The notes: generated by a model from the sequence alone, not told the origin. 64,000 bases of DNA from Lunularia cruciata (GCA_948567375.1 OX419755.1:24506517-24570516), one strand, 5' to 3'; positions 33,929 to 43,493 are shown, counted from the stretch's first letter. Translations and numbers: made by a program.

Positions 33929-34830
33929 TCAAGTACATCTAGGACATAACCACTGTCCCTGAGGAACCACCGTGAGGGGAGGAGTCATACATGCCATATG
34001 CCATCCTCTCAAACAGCTATCACACACTAACATAGTAGCAGCTCCACCAGAAGAGCCACATAACATACACCTCAAGCCTGCACGTACAAGTGCCAAGCTT
34101 GGGTCTATAGTACCATCAATGTTTGGAAGGTGGCATGGCGCACAATTGCGCACATGATCCTTCCAAACAACACCATCACGTCCTTCTAACACAAGGACTC
34201 CAGATGGCAAAACCTCGCGCACTCTCAAGATAGTGCGGCCTGTAGAAACATCAAGTGTCATCGGTGCTGTCTGCTGTAGATATACATAGTTGCCTGGATG
34301 AAATCGACGGATCGAGGGTCTATAACCTCCTCCTCGAATGGTAGCATAGCGTAAAGTATCTCTATGTTGAGCAATCACCAAGTTCTCGAAGGCCATCGGC
34401 ATCACTCTCTGAAAGATCTCTGCCCGCTGAGAACATGCGCTCATCCATACATCAGGGTCATCCAAGTCCAAAACTACAGTAGCATCTCGACGAATGGCTG
34501 CAGGTAAATCTGGATCTCGTCCATAGAGTAGGAAGTATGGAGAGAAGGATGCTAAGGAGGCTTGCCGGCTGAACCGATAGCCCATGGCCAACCAAGGTAA
34601 CTGGAGATCCCAATCTCCCAAGTGGCCTCTCTGCAAACCATACTTTCGCAATCCTCTCTTCACTGTCTGAACCACTCTCTCTGCTAAGCCATCTGCCTCA
34701 GGGTGATCTCGGGATGTAGTACGATGATCAATCAAAGCCTTGTCACACAAGACCTGAAACTCTCCCAAGAACTCTGTACCCTGATCAGTCAAAACCTCAG
34801 CTGGTGCACCAAAATGACTAAGAACTCAAT
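33929..34830 (-). CDS. C2 integrase core end and C-terminal PHD finger
   Basis: Integrase part: MTDQGTEFLGEF carries the second catalytic Asp, HPEADGLAERVVQTVKRGL the Glu; LPWLAMGYRFSRQASLASFSP and YFLLYGRDPDLP are the conserved core end. A C-terminal domain (RFHPGNYVYLQQ) follows. The last ~47 residues (about 33932-34072) form a PHD finger. It has C-x2-C, 11 residues, C-x2-C, x4, H-x2-C, 14 residues, C-x2-C, with the WHMAC and TPPL segments and a Trp two residues before the seventh Cys. All eight zinc ligands are present. PHD fingers read histone H3 tails. Here it takes the place of a chromodomain and may steer integration, which is inference. Confidence 0.9.
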
Positions 34831-36934
34831 CCAGGAACGAGTAAGTTGTCCCTTCACTAGACTTGTCAGGAAGTGCCACCAACTCAATCCATTTGGAGAA
34901 GTGCTCCACCATCACCAAAACATACCGATGATGTCTCACAGTCAGCGGTAAAGGTCCGGCAAAGTCCAAACTCCAACGGTAACCCAATCCCATGATAGGT
35001 AATGGGTGTAACTGTGGCATAGGAGCATTGAATGATGCTCTAACTCGGTCACAAACCACACATCTGGCAACAAACTGTTGTACCTCGGTCTGCATACCGC
35101 GCCACCAATAATGACTCTGGAGTAAGCTATATGTACGCTTTACTCCAAAATGTCCTAGCTCCTCATGAGCATGACGGACCAACTGTGGTCTCTGCGATGG
35201 AAGTGGTACTACTCGCACTCTACCATCCTCCCATACACGCAAAAGGTGTCTACCCTCCAATCTGAACCGTCTGGCCCGCTGAAGAACACGGTCTCTCTCC
35301 TTGGCCCCAACTGTGCCACCCACAACACCAGTGCGAAGATAGTCCATCACTAAGACATCATCATGAATGTCTCGCTGAACTGTACCAATATCTTCACTCT
35401 CTGGATCTGTGACCTCAATAACTCCTCCTGTATGCGCTGAGAGAGATACCACCAAAGTCTCTGCAAATATACACAGAAAGGCCGATGCATGCCAACCTGG
35501 CACCATCTCCTCATCTGTCTCACCATGCCAACGTGCTCCGGTCTGATCCTGCTGGCTGGGACATGGGTTTCTACTCAACCTATCTGCATCACGGTTCACC
35601 ACTCCAGGTCTGTGAACAACCGTGAAATCATACTCCTGTAAAATCAGAGCCCATCGTGCAAGCTTCCCTGAAAGCTTGTCGGACTCCATCAACCACTTCA
35701 GCGGCTGATGATCAGTGATGAGAGTGAAGGGGTTACCAAATAGGTAACATCGGAAATGTGCTACTGCCCAAATTGCTGCCAAGCACTCTCCCTCATATGA
35801 ACTATACTTTGCCTCCGCTGAATTGTTGGAGCGACTAGCATAGGCCACCACAAACTCCTTCTCCTCATCATCATGTTGGGTGAGCACCGCTCCAAGCCCC
35901 AACATACTCCAATCAGTGTGAACCTGAAATGGTCGTCCCCTGATCGGTCTCCTCAAAATAGGAGCAGATGTCAACCTCTCCTTGAGCTCTACAAAAGCTC
36001 TCTCCTGCTCATCTCCCCAACACCACTCCTGTGTAAGCTTGGTCAGCTTCGTCAAGGCCTTGGCAATGGCACTAAATCCTCTAACATAGCGGCGATAGAA
36101 GTTTGCCAACCCAAGGAATGCTCGCACTCTGCTCACATCCGTAGGCCGAGGAATACGTGCAATAGCCTCCACCTTGGTCTGCTGAACACCAAGTCCTCCG
36201 GGGTAGATAGTGTGACCCAAATACTCAACCTGCTCATGGAAGAACCTACACTTCCCAGGATGTAATTTGAGTCCATGAGATCTCAACCTCTCAAACACCT
36301 CCAACAACTGTCTCTCATGCTCCTCCACAGTAGTGCTATACACCAAAATGTCATCAATATAGCACCAAGCAAAATCCAGTCCAGCTAGGATCCTATCCAT
36401 GACCCTCTGGAACTCAGCAGGAGCATTCTTCAACCCAAATGGTAAGAATCTCCACTGATATAACACATCCTTGCCGTGAGGATCAATAGCCCAAAATGCT
36501 GTCTTGGACTTATCTTCCTCCCTGATCGGCAACTGATGATATCCCGCTCGAAGATCCAAAGTACTGAAGACCTTTGCATGCCCAATCGCATCAAAAATCT
36601 CCTCCGGTGTAGGCATGGCATACCGATCAGCCCTGGTCTGTTGGTTGATAGGACGGTAATCTCCACACATCCGCCTATCTGTATAGTTGCCATGCATATC
36701 CTTCTTGGCTGGCATCATTGTCGCTGATGCATACTCTCCATGTGAAATCTCCACCAAACCAGCCTCAAAAAGGTCACTACTCCGGCTCTGAATCAATGTC
36801 CTCTCCATCTCACTATATCGATAAGGACGTTGGAAAACAGGTGTGTCGCTAGTCAGCTCAATCCGTATACTAGGTCCCTTCAGAGCACCCAAATCCTTCA
36901 TACTGAAAGCAAAACAACTCGTGTGACTCCTCAA
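34826..36934 (-). CDS. C2 reverse transcriptase, RNase H and integrase N-terminal part
   Basis: RT (about 36140-36790): RRMCGDYRPIN, the segment FSTLDLRAGYHQLPI with the first catalytic Asp, QWRFLPFGLKNAPAEFQRVM, and YIDDILVYS near 36350. The thumb region has FLGLANFYRRYV. RNase H (about 35620-35960): FQVHTDWSMLGLGAVL, EGECLAAIWAVAHFRCYL, TDHQPLKWLM and NRDADRLSR. Integrase: zinc region H-x3-H ... C-x2-C (HEELGHFG to CVVCDRV) at about 35060-35180, and SLDFAGPLP with the first catalytic Asp near 34970. These enzymes copy the RNA and insert the DNA. The region is open over about 2.1 kb, unusual for this window. Confidence 0.93.
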   Translation of the reverse strand: MRSHTSCFAFSMKDLGALKGPSIRIELTSDTPVFQRPYRYSEMERTLIQSRSSDLFEAGLVEISHGEYASATMMPAKKDMHGNYTDRRMCGDYRPINQQTRADRYAMPTPEEIFDAIGHAKVFSTLDLRAGYHQLPIREEDKSKTAFWAIDPHGKDVLYQWRFLPFGLKNAPAEFQRVMDRILAGLDFAWCYIDDILVYSTTVEEHERQLLEVFERLRSHGLKLHPGKCRFFHEQVEYLGHTIYPGGLGVQQTKVEAIARIPRPTDVSRVRAFLGLANFYRRYVRGFSAIAKALTKLTKLTQEWCWGDEQERAFVELKERLTSAPILRRPIRGRPFQVHTDWSMLGLGAVLTQHDDEEKEFVVAYASRSNNSAEAKYSSYEGECLAAIWAVAHFRCYLFGNPFTLITDHQPLKWLMESDKLSGKLARWALILQEYDFTVVHRPGVVNRDADRLSRNPCPSQQDQTGARWHGETDEEMVPGWHASAFLCIFAETLVVSLSAHTGGVIEVTDPESEDIGTVQRDIHDDVLVMDYLRTGVVGGTVGAKERDRVLQRARRFRLEGRHLLRVWEDGRVRVVPLPSQRPQLVRHAHEELGHFGVKRTYSLLQSHYWWRGMQTEVQQFVARCVVCDRVRASFNAPMPQLHPLPIMGLGYRWSLDFAGPLPLTVRHHRYVLVMVEHFSKWIELVALPDKSSEGTTYSFLD

Positions 36935-37363
36935 GAACCTCCAAACCCTCCGTCTTTCCTCTCCAGTAAGCTTGGGTCCAAGATCTGGCTCCCAAGTATC
37001 CTCTGTAACTGTAGTAGGAGTGGAAGACGTACTGACTGGCTGCTATACTGGGCCCTTGGGAGCAATGGTGTCATGCTCCTGACCACTAGAGGTCCCAACC
37101 TCTGTGTGAAAAACTCCCTCCACTCTGGCTGCAAGCTCCATATGTCCTCTGGCTGCATCCCATGTGGACCAAGGGTGTAATCCAAGTAGCCCACGCTCAC
37201 CTGGATGGACTCCAAGTAGACCACTCTCCCTAGTAGCTATTGGATGTGTCCCAAGAATACCATGTCCACTCGGTCCATTGCCCCCAGCATGTGCCTGAAT
37301 CGTCTCGATAGGCACAGGGCTCACAAGTGTCCGAGTGGTGATGCCTATCAAGCGCATCCTACG
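36935..37363 (-). other. C2 linker between methyltransferase and RT
   Basis: About 430 bp. One frame reads LDYTLGPHGMQPEDIWSLQ followed by WREFFTQRLGPLV, which looks protein-like and may be a linker with a small unknown domain; similar sequence exists in C1 at 19330-19500. No named motif. Confidence 0.5.
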
Positions 37364-38330
37364 CTACTCTGCCAAACCAAGGCTCACAATCCAGGTCAAA
37401 TAGTTCAGGTCCATAGCCTGACCTAACACCTGACGCCTGGATGCCTCTGACACTGCTGGAACAGCGATAATACCGGTGTGAAAACCCATCGCCCGCTCTC
37501 TCTCATCAGCATTGGGCTCCACCAACTGCTGTAACTGTGAGTCCCAAACAAGTCCATGTCCTCCCTCTCGAAAAGCATGAGAGCCTGGGAAACTCATGAG
37601 TGTGGGAAATGCAGCTCTAGGCTGTCCAACTAGGTTCACCACTGCCATAGGTGACCTATCAGCCACTACCACTGTCTGAGACTGACGTCCAGCATCCAAG
37701 ATATCATCAACAAGAATGTGGTCTAGTCGCTGAATCCCATCATAACTACGCTGTAGAACCTCTCTCGGTAAAAGGTTCGTCCACCAAAGACGAAGACGAT
37801 GAGCCCGTGATCCCACTCTGGCTGCATCTAACAATACAGCAGGTCCCATCCAAGAATGGACCTGATGTGTACTCGCCACCACTCTAGTGCGAGAATCACC
37901 CATCAATGGAACGTTCTCCAAAAGGTAAGCTGGAGAAACAGACTGATGAACCTGGAGATGTCGTAGTATCCGTAATATCTCCCAAAACACACCAGAACGA
38001 GGATCCTGAAGACCCAAACCGCGGCCCGCACGTGTATGTCCCTGACATGGCCATCCAGAAATCACCAGGTGAACAGGCCCATGTCTCTCTAGGTCATGCG
38101 CCCCCAGTAAGGAAATGTCTCATGGTAAGGCCTTCTGGTAACCTCTGACTGCTGACATCGGTAATAACTCCGGATACCGATAGGCCAAGTGTGCCACATG
38201 ATGTAGAGAGACTCGCCTAGCAGTCTCATCTCTCTCTACATACAAGTACCTCTGTACTCGGATACCCGCCTGTAACACCGCAGCTAGTCCGGTGCTGATC
38301 CCACCAAACAACTCTAATAGACATATCCCC
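37364..38330 (-). CDS. C2 cytosine-5 DNA methyltransferase domain, DNMT3-like order
   Basis: Motif I: CLLELFGGISTGLAAVL near 38288-38325, the SAM-binding FxGxG-type loop. Motif II: RYLYVERDETA near 38225-38255. Motif IV: HLVISGWPCQGHT near 38035-38075 with the catalytic Pro-Cys, then RGLGLQDPRSGVFWEILRIL as in known enzymes. Motif VI: YLLENVPLMG near 37900-37925. A motif VIII-like segment VLLDAARVGSRAHR-LRLWWTNLLP follows near 37765-37830; DNMT3 enzymes have RARYFWGNLP there. Motif IX-X: DERERAMGFHTGI and RRQVLGQAMDLNYLTWI near 37385-37505. The order is not permuted, so it is unlike plant DRM. The family transfers a methyl group from SAM to C5 of cytosine. Both C copies have it between protease and RT. 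Some breaks exist; activity of this copy is doubtful. Confidence 0.88.
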
Positions 38331-38774
38331 TCTACTGGATACTGCCAAGCAATGAGTGTGGTATCCAGAGGTGTCAAAGCAATCGCCTCTGGAGGCTCAT
38401 CCTCACACTCATCCCCTAATGGTACGAAGGCTCCACTCCAAGCCTGCTGCACCAACTGATCTGCATGCTGCTGCAATGCCTCCTCTGAACTCCACAATGG
38501 AACATCCAAGGTGGATGGAACAATCCCACTCGTACTCCATAGCCGAGTGATCTCCTCTGGTATTGGAGTATCCTCTGCATGGGCGTTCCCCTCCAACAAG
38601 TCACCAGGCCAAGTAACTGCACCGCTGAAAGCCAAAACTGATGCTGCCATGGTCTCGGACTGTAGTGAGCCAAGACTGCCACTACTGAAGCGTACTGGTA
38701 GGCGACATACCCGTCCCTCACCAGACTGCCAACCAGGTCTATAAGAGGCTGTCTCCTCCCAATAGTCAATACTG
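38331..38774 (-). other. C2 spacer between protease and methyltransferase
   Basis: An open stretch of about 150 codons joins the protease end (FSIDYWEETASYRPGW) to methyltransferase motif I. It includes SAFSGAV- and LWSSEEALQQ-like segments with no recognised fold. It could be a regulatory or target-recognition region for the methyltransferase; this is conjecture. Confidence 0.5.
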
Positions 38775-39070
38775 AAACCCATAGGGTATAACACTGCTCC
38801 CCCAACTAGCACATCATAGGACTCAGTTATCGTCGCAATAGCCTGAGCTCTCACCACCGAGCTATCAGTCGGATGACCAGGCTGAACCTGGACAACAAGC
38901 TCTCCACGTGTGATGTACTGTGTCAAACCACCACCAAGAGATGTCTGGATCTGAAATGGACACCTCTCCAAATCGGTCTTCCGTAACTCCAGACCAACAA
39001 CTGCAGCCTTCCCCAACATAAGGGGCTGCGCACCAGAGTCTAACAAGACTCTCTGTGGTGTATAGACCTT
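38775..39070 (-). CDS. C2 aspartic protease domain
   Basis: RVLLDSGAQPLMLGKAAV (about 39010-39055) holds the catalytic D-S-G triad. ESYDVLVGGAVLYPMGFSID (about 38765-38825) matches the C-terminal (I/V)LG region of retroviral-type proteases. It cuts the Gag-Pol precursor into parts. The frame runs on into the methyltransferase, so the two were probably made as one precursor. Confidence 0.82.
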
Positions 39071-40400
39071 CCCTGAAGGTCCCACTAAACGAAAGATCCC
39101 CCTCTGGTTATCCAATAGGACAACACCAGGTGTAAACCGCGCTCTTTCAAAGGCCGGTCTACCTGGCAACTCCTCCAGTCTAGCCACTGCTGCCTGCCAT
39201 AAACCACTGGTCGCTGAACGGATCCCATGCTCCTCAACCAAGTCAGCTCCACTACCAACCACCTCTGCTCTAGTAGTAGGAACTGCACCATCCCTACTCT
39301 CACACAACGTGGCAGCCAACCGGAACACTGGGGCTGGGTCAACTTCCAATGTAAACATGTCATTGGCTGAAAATAAAGGATGCCGCATAATCAGCTGAGC
39401 CGCCCCCAACATCATGCTAGACTCAATCTGTGTAGCAGCAGGTGGCTGACTAGCAGGTACTCCATCAGGTACTCCATCACCACCTACCACACCTGCACTG
39501 GGACGTCTAGGAACCATGGATGTCGTCTGCAATGCCTCAGATAGCATGAAAGACTGGGGAAGTCTGACCTATCTCCCAACCTCTCCTCTCTGTGGGTCCA
39601 ACTCCAATGATGCTCCTCTAGGCTCTGGAGCACGTACTGCACTCCTAGTCACTGCTACAGATGCATCCACCTGTGCTGCTCCGCACATGAAGTCCAAAGC
39701 ATCTCTATCACCAGCATATGAGGTGGAAGCCTCAGCACCCGAATCTGATCTCCTGTGAGCAATAGCCATACTAGCCAATCTCTGCTCCAACTACTCAATC
39801 CGAGTAGCCATAGCTGTGTCAGAAGTAAGGGCAGGTACTGCACCCCTACTAGGTGTAGATCCTCTACCACCACCTCTACCACCTCGTCCTCCCTGAACTG
39901 GAGCTCCTCTACTACCTGCCATAGCAGCCCTACCACTCCGTAACTCCGGGTGTAGGTCAAAACACCGGTCACTAGTGTGACCAAATCTGTGGCAATGCTC
40001 ACACTGCCTCTGTGCTGGCTGTGATGCACCAGAGGTATCAGGTCCGCTGCCCTGAGTACACTCTCTCCTATGGTGAGGTCCACCACAAGTCCAACAAGCA
40101 ACACCACCACTCGCTGGCTGCTGCTGCCCCGAAAATGAGGGTAAGGGTCTAACTCCACTAGGCCCTCTACTCGCTCCATAGGATCTGGGCTGTCCACCCT
40201 GTCCTCAAAAACCAACTGGGCGTGGTGCACTCTGCTGCACTCTAGAAGAAGTCACAACCGTGGATGAGGTCTCTCTACCAAATCCAGATGTCACCACTCT
40301 CTCCTCCACCATGTTGAGCTCAATACGCTCAGCCAAACCAAAGACTACTGCCAAAGTGGGCGAAGTAGCCTGCAACAACGTAGCATCACGAACTCTACGT
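39071..40400 (-). CDS. C2 gag C-terminal part: zinc knuckles and linker
   Basis: Near 40000-40090 two knuckles lie 25-30 residues apart: CWTCGGPHHRREC (C-x2-C-x3-H-x4-C, one residue short of the standard) and CEHCHRFGHTSDRC (standard C-x2-C-x4-H-x4-C). A Gly/Arg-rich RGGRGGGRGS stretch follows near 39880. From about 39790 down to 39071 a linker leads to protease. The knuckles bind element RNA. Broken. Confidence 0.78.
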
Positions 40401-41275
40401 CACAACTCCCTGTCTAGTATCCCATACCAAAACTGGACTGCCTGGGCCTCAGTAACTCCCTGAGTGAAACTGATCAGCCGCCTCATGCGAGTGTATGCCT
40501 CGCGTAGGCTCTCTCCAGCCTTCCGCTGGAACTCCTGCAAGCTCCTCAGCTTGTCAGTCCGCACTCCCTGGTAGTTCTGCCTCAAACATAGGAAGAACTC
40601 AACCATGGGGTTAAACCCCGGTACCACACCACCTCCTGCAGCGGTACCTCCACTCGTAGTAGCACTATCTCCAGCTAGTGCACCTCCACTAGCTCCACCA
40701 ACACTACTCGAGCTAGAACTCGTAGGTACAGCCGACCTACTCCTGGCCACCGAACCTGAAGTGATGGAGACATAGTGTGGAGACCAATACTGTCTCCATA
40801 ACTCAATCTCCTCCAAATGAGCTCTCCTGAACTCATGGTAGTCGTCCATCGGTGGACCCTCTAAGTGCTGAAACAACCCCTTCCATGCCATGAAGGGTGT
40901 GAACAAAGTCGGGTTCCGCATCTGCTGCAGATCACACCAACTATCGAACTCCTGGATGAAGTCATCCAACTCAATGGTACCCACTGTACCAGAGTAACGC
41001 CTAGGGCCTTTGGAGGCCCCATAAATCTCGTCCATGTCCCACAACAACGGTGCGGACACACCAAGTGCACTCTCAACTGAATCAACTCCTGTGTCGAACT
41101 CCAACTCAGAGTCAATCTCCTCCCTCACTGGGACCTGAGATACAGGCTGATACCGAGCACCACTCCGAGTAAACCCACTGTGTACTGCAGGGCTAACTCC
41201 TCTGGAATCTCCAAAGAACTCCGTCGTGACAAAGTAACCACACCAACAAACCCGAACCACCAACTGCAACCGCAA
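40400..41275 (-). CDS. C2 gag capsid-like region
   Basis: The frame gives LLWDMDEIYGASKGPRRYSG, ELDDFIQEFDSWCDLQQ, then a capsid segment (HEFRRAHLEEIELWRQYW), a Ser/Gly/Ala-rich low-complexity stretch and PMVEFFLCLRQNYQGVRTDKL. It ends with SLQEFQRKAGESLREAYTRM, RRLISFTQGVTEAQAVQFWYG, a gag C-terminal capsid pattern. The ~290-codon open stretch starts with Met at 41275, but the true start may lie nearer the EEIDSELEF segment (about 41120). Confidence 0.85.
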   Translation of the reverse strand: MRLQLVVRVCWCGYFVTTEFFGDSRGVSPAVHSGFTRSGARYQPVSQVPVREEIDSELEFDTGVDSVESALGVSAPLLWDMDEIYGASKGPRRYSGTVGTIELDDFIQEFDSWCDLQQMRNPTLFTPFMAWKGLFQHLEGPPMDDYHEFRRAHLEEIELWRQYWSPHYVSITSGSVARSRSAVPTSSSSSSVGGASGGALAGDSATTSGGTAAGGGVVPGFNPMVEFFLCLRQNYQGVRTDKLRSLQEFQRKAGESLREAYTRMRRLISFTQGVTEAQAVQFWYGILDREL

Positions 41276-41279
41276 GTCG

Positions 41280-42477
41280 CAACTGCAAGTGCCCCACCAA
41301 GTACCAACACCAACTAGACACCACCCACTAATGTAACTCTAACCGAGATAACTACACTAGGGGGAGGGCAACCTGTAACCTGCCATCATAACACGCACTC
41401 TCACGGTCTGCAGGTCATCACTTCCTGCCTCACCGAAGAGAAACAAAGGTAGTCTGACTGGTCATCACTCCAGCCTCACCACCGAGAGCACACCAGAGCA
41501 CCAACGCTCAAAAGTCAAGGCACCTCACACAAACGTGGTGCACAAACAGGAAGTAGAGAATGGAGGGGATCCAATCACAAGAAATCTAAACAAAAACCCT
41601 CCATCTCATAACACAACACGGGACTGACTTTGCCACCATTTGGCATTTGACATAAGAGTAGTTCGTATCTAAGTCCTAAGCTACCAGGATCACCAAGAAT
41701 GGGATCAAACTGCCTCTCCTAGCCAAAGCTACATGTGTATAGATAACAGTGGCACAGTCACTATGACAACAAGTGAGGGTGGACCAGTTGGCTAGAGCAC
41801 CAGTCTAGGAACAAGAGATCTAGGGGTCAAACCCTGTTGCGCACAATCTAGCAAGAAAGGCAGATTTTGCCAACCAATGACCAAGATCTACACTAAACTA
41901 GCTAGCCTCACGCCAGCAAGCTAGCTTGCTGGCCCTTCTAGGCCTTCATAGCCTCTCATAGCCCACAGCCCTATGCCTCGAAGCCTCTAAACGCCGAAAT
42001 TCAGCCAAATGAGGCCTTTCTTGTTGCCACTTTGAACCTGATGTAAATCTGATGTAAATCTGACGTAAAATCTGACATAAACCCTAAAGATGGATGTCCG
42101 CCAAATCCCTCGCTAACTTTCCACTCGAGCCAAATTGACAAAACGGGTTTTTCCAAATCACAATTTCATGAGAAGAGCTTTCCAACTCCACCTTCAATTT
42201 CACTTTCTGAGCCCAACTCGCAGCAAATTGGTCCTGCTTTCACCTCTTGAGCTCAAAATCACAACACTGCTCAAAAATTGCTTCTTCTTTGCTCGAAATT
42301 TGGCCAGCGCTTCCGCACACCGTCCGCCTAACTGCCAAATTTGCACCAACTACACGAGCTTCTGCACACTAGGGAAACACAGAACCTGAATCGAGCTACC
42401 ACGATCCACCGAGCTTGGAGATACCACCAACACTCAACGTTCCTGCACCCGATTTCCCCCTGACTTCACTTCTCTGA
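41280..42477 (-). other. C2 5' leader
   Basis: About 1.2 kb between the LTR and gag. The part 41280-41590 is matched in C1 (15102-15440 and 7672-7735). The rest contains a tRNA-like head on the plus strand (41780-41855). I could not assign a primer binding site; the sequence next to the LTR reads CATCAGAGAAG on the minus strand. Confidence 0.6.
41780..41880 (+). repeat. tRNA-derived SINE-like head in C2 leader
   Basis: TGGACCAGTTGGCTAGAGCA matches the D-arm/A-box of tRNAs (TAGCTCAGTTGGTTAGAGCA). About 33 bp further GGGGTCAAACCCTG matches the T-arm/B-box (GGTTCGAATCC type). The anticodon-arm region does not fold into a clean stem, so it is not a tRNA gene. The right boundary is unclear; an insertion of a tRNA-derived SINE in the leader is the best reading. 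Confidence 0.55.
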
Positions 42478-42927
42478 TGTAATCAGATTGCTTAACAATT
42501 CAACTCAACTCAACTCAGATCAGTACTTGATCTGTCACTCTATAAACTGCCAACAACTGGGCACTGATTACAGTCAAGCCACACCCACTCAAGCATAGAG
42601 AATCCAGGTGACACTCGCCGGCCTCTGTCCACCATAGCCAAGAACTCGAAGGCTCAACATCAGAGAAGTGAGCTCTCTGGAGCTCACTTCGAAACTATAC
42701 CCCCTGGACTCGAGCTAGCCCTGAAACCCTAACGGTCCCGCTGACGGCACACTCGACGGTGCAAACGGTGCAAAGTGACGGTGGGCCCCACCGTGAAGTC
42801 AGTACCCCGAACACAAAATCTAACCGTCTGAAAGTAGTCCCTGAGAAACAGCTAGAATAACTCTAACTACCATCACTGGAACTCCAGTGTCCGAGCATCT
42901 AGATGCGGAACTACAAATGGCGTGACA
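42478..42927 (-). repeat. C2 LTR main part, 5' copy
   Basis: 450 bp matching 33205-33652. Its outer edge (42927) abuts the E right LTR and the 107-bp segment that should precede it is missing here. Confidence 0.9.
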
Positions 42928-43493
42928 AGACATATGATTTAAAGGTGACAATTGGTTTGGTAACATCTGGAAGGATGTTACACATGATGGACTAAACAGA
43001 TCAGAAAGAGGTATCACCAAAAGGGGACTTCTACTAATAGAGTAGGAACCAAAATATGCCTTAAATCTTTGAAGGCAATTTCGAAGGCCTAAACGAATGA
43101 ATTAGGCCTCAAAAATGTGCAGATTCCCCCTTGGCCAATGGGGGAAGGGCTGGCCTCCCCCCCTGCTTTGTCTTGTCAAGAGCTTTCCAATGGTACCTTA
43201 CTCACGTGATTCTGAGATTCCTACAGGAAGATTCCCTAAAATATTCCCTCCGGTCAAAGCTTGTTTGACGAACCAGATAGGACCTAGACCAGACAGGTCA
43301 CCCATCCAAGTAAGTAATCCAAGGGTGGAGCTTGCTGACGGGTCACCTATCTGTGTCCCTAATCCTATGGTGGAGCTTCCTTGGAGGAGATCCTCTTTGT
43401 CTATATAATAAAGAGAAGGTGCTCCCTTGGGGCATCAAATGTTTGAGTGTGCAATCTGTCTTTTCTCTCTTCTCTTGTCCTCGGAGTATAACA
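42928..43493 (+). repeat. E right LTR, nearly complete
   Basis: Lacks about the first 15 bp of the E LTR, ends GTATAACA before CTAAC. Contains a CTATATAATAAAG TATA-like box near 43400 and a pyrimidine-rich tail. Two similar segments (AAGTAAGTAATCC and GTGTCCCTAATCC with GTGGAGCTT) repeat near 43305-43380. Confidence 0.7.

Larger units (their letters stand above)
33098..42927 (-). mobile_element. C2: near-complete methyltransferase/PHD Ty3/gypsy element
   Basis: Minus-strand order: LTR part (42927-42478), leader, gag with two zinc knuckles, protease, cytosine-5 DNA methyltransferase, RT, RNase H, integrase, PHD finger, purine tract, then a 107-bp segment, the LTR part again (33652-33205) and the 107-bp segment again. 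Frames are long and conserved catalytic residues are mostly present; only a few breaks are visible. The shared LTR part differs at about 7-8 of 448 positions by eye, so it is the youngest element here, perhaps one to a few million years depending on the rate assumed. GC content is visibly higher than in its neighbours. Confidence 0.9.
32923..43493 (+). mobile_element. E: LTR element remnant that holds C2
   Basis: Outer ends are TGTAATACC (32923) and TATAACA (43493) with CTAAC duplicated outside. The left piece (32923-33097) and the right piece (42928-43493) overlap by about 130 bp of matching sequence that differs at roughly one base in five. They are therefore two aged LTRs of one element, not a recent duplication. 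Nothing of an E coding region is seen; C2 fills the space between. The E LTR is about 580 bp long, with a CTATATAATAAAG box near 43400-43415 on the plus strand. Confidence 0.7.

Noticed and set aside
37364-38330. Methyltransferase as an independent host gene
   Set aside because: It lies between protease and RT in both C1 and C2, on the element strand, continuous with the protease frame.
39655-40230. 191-codon minus-strand ORF over C2 gag end
   Set aside because: Another frame of the same stretch gives the two CCHC knuckles and the Gly/Arg-rich tail, so this frame is a shadow.
41780-41855. Functional tRNA gene
   Set aside because: A- and B-box resemblance is good but the anticodon and acceptor arms do not pair; a SINE-type head fits better.
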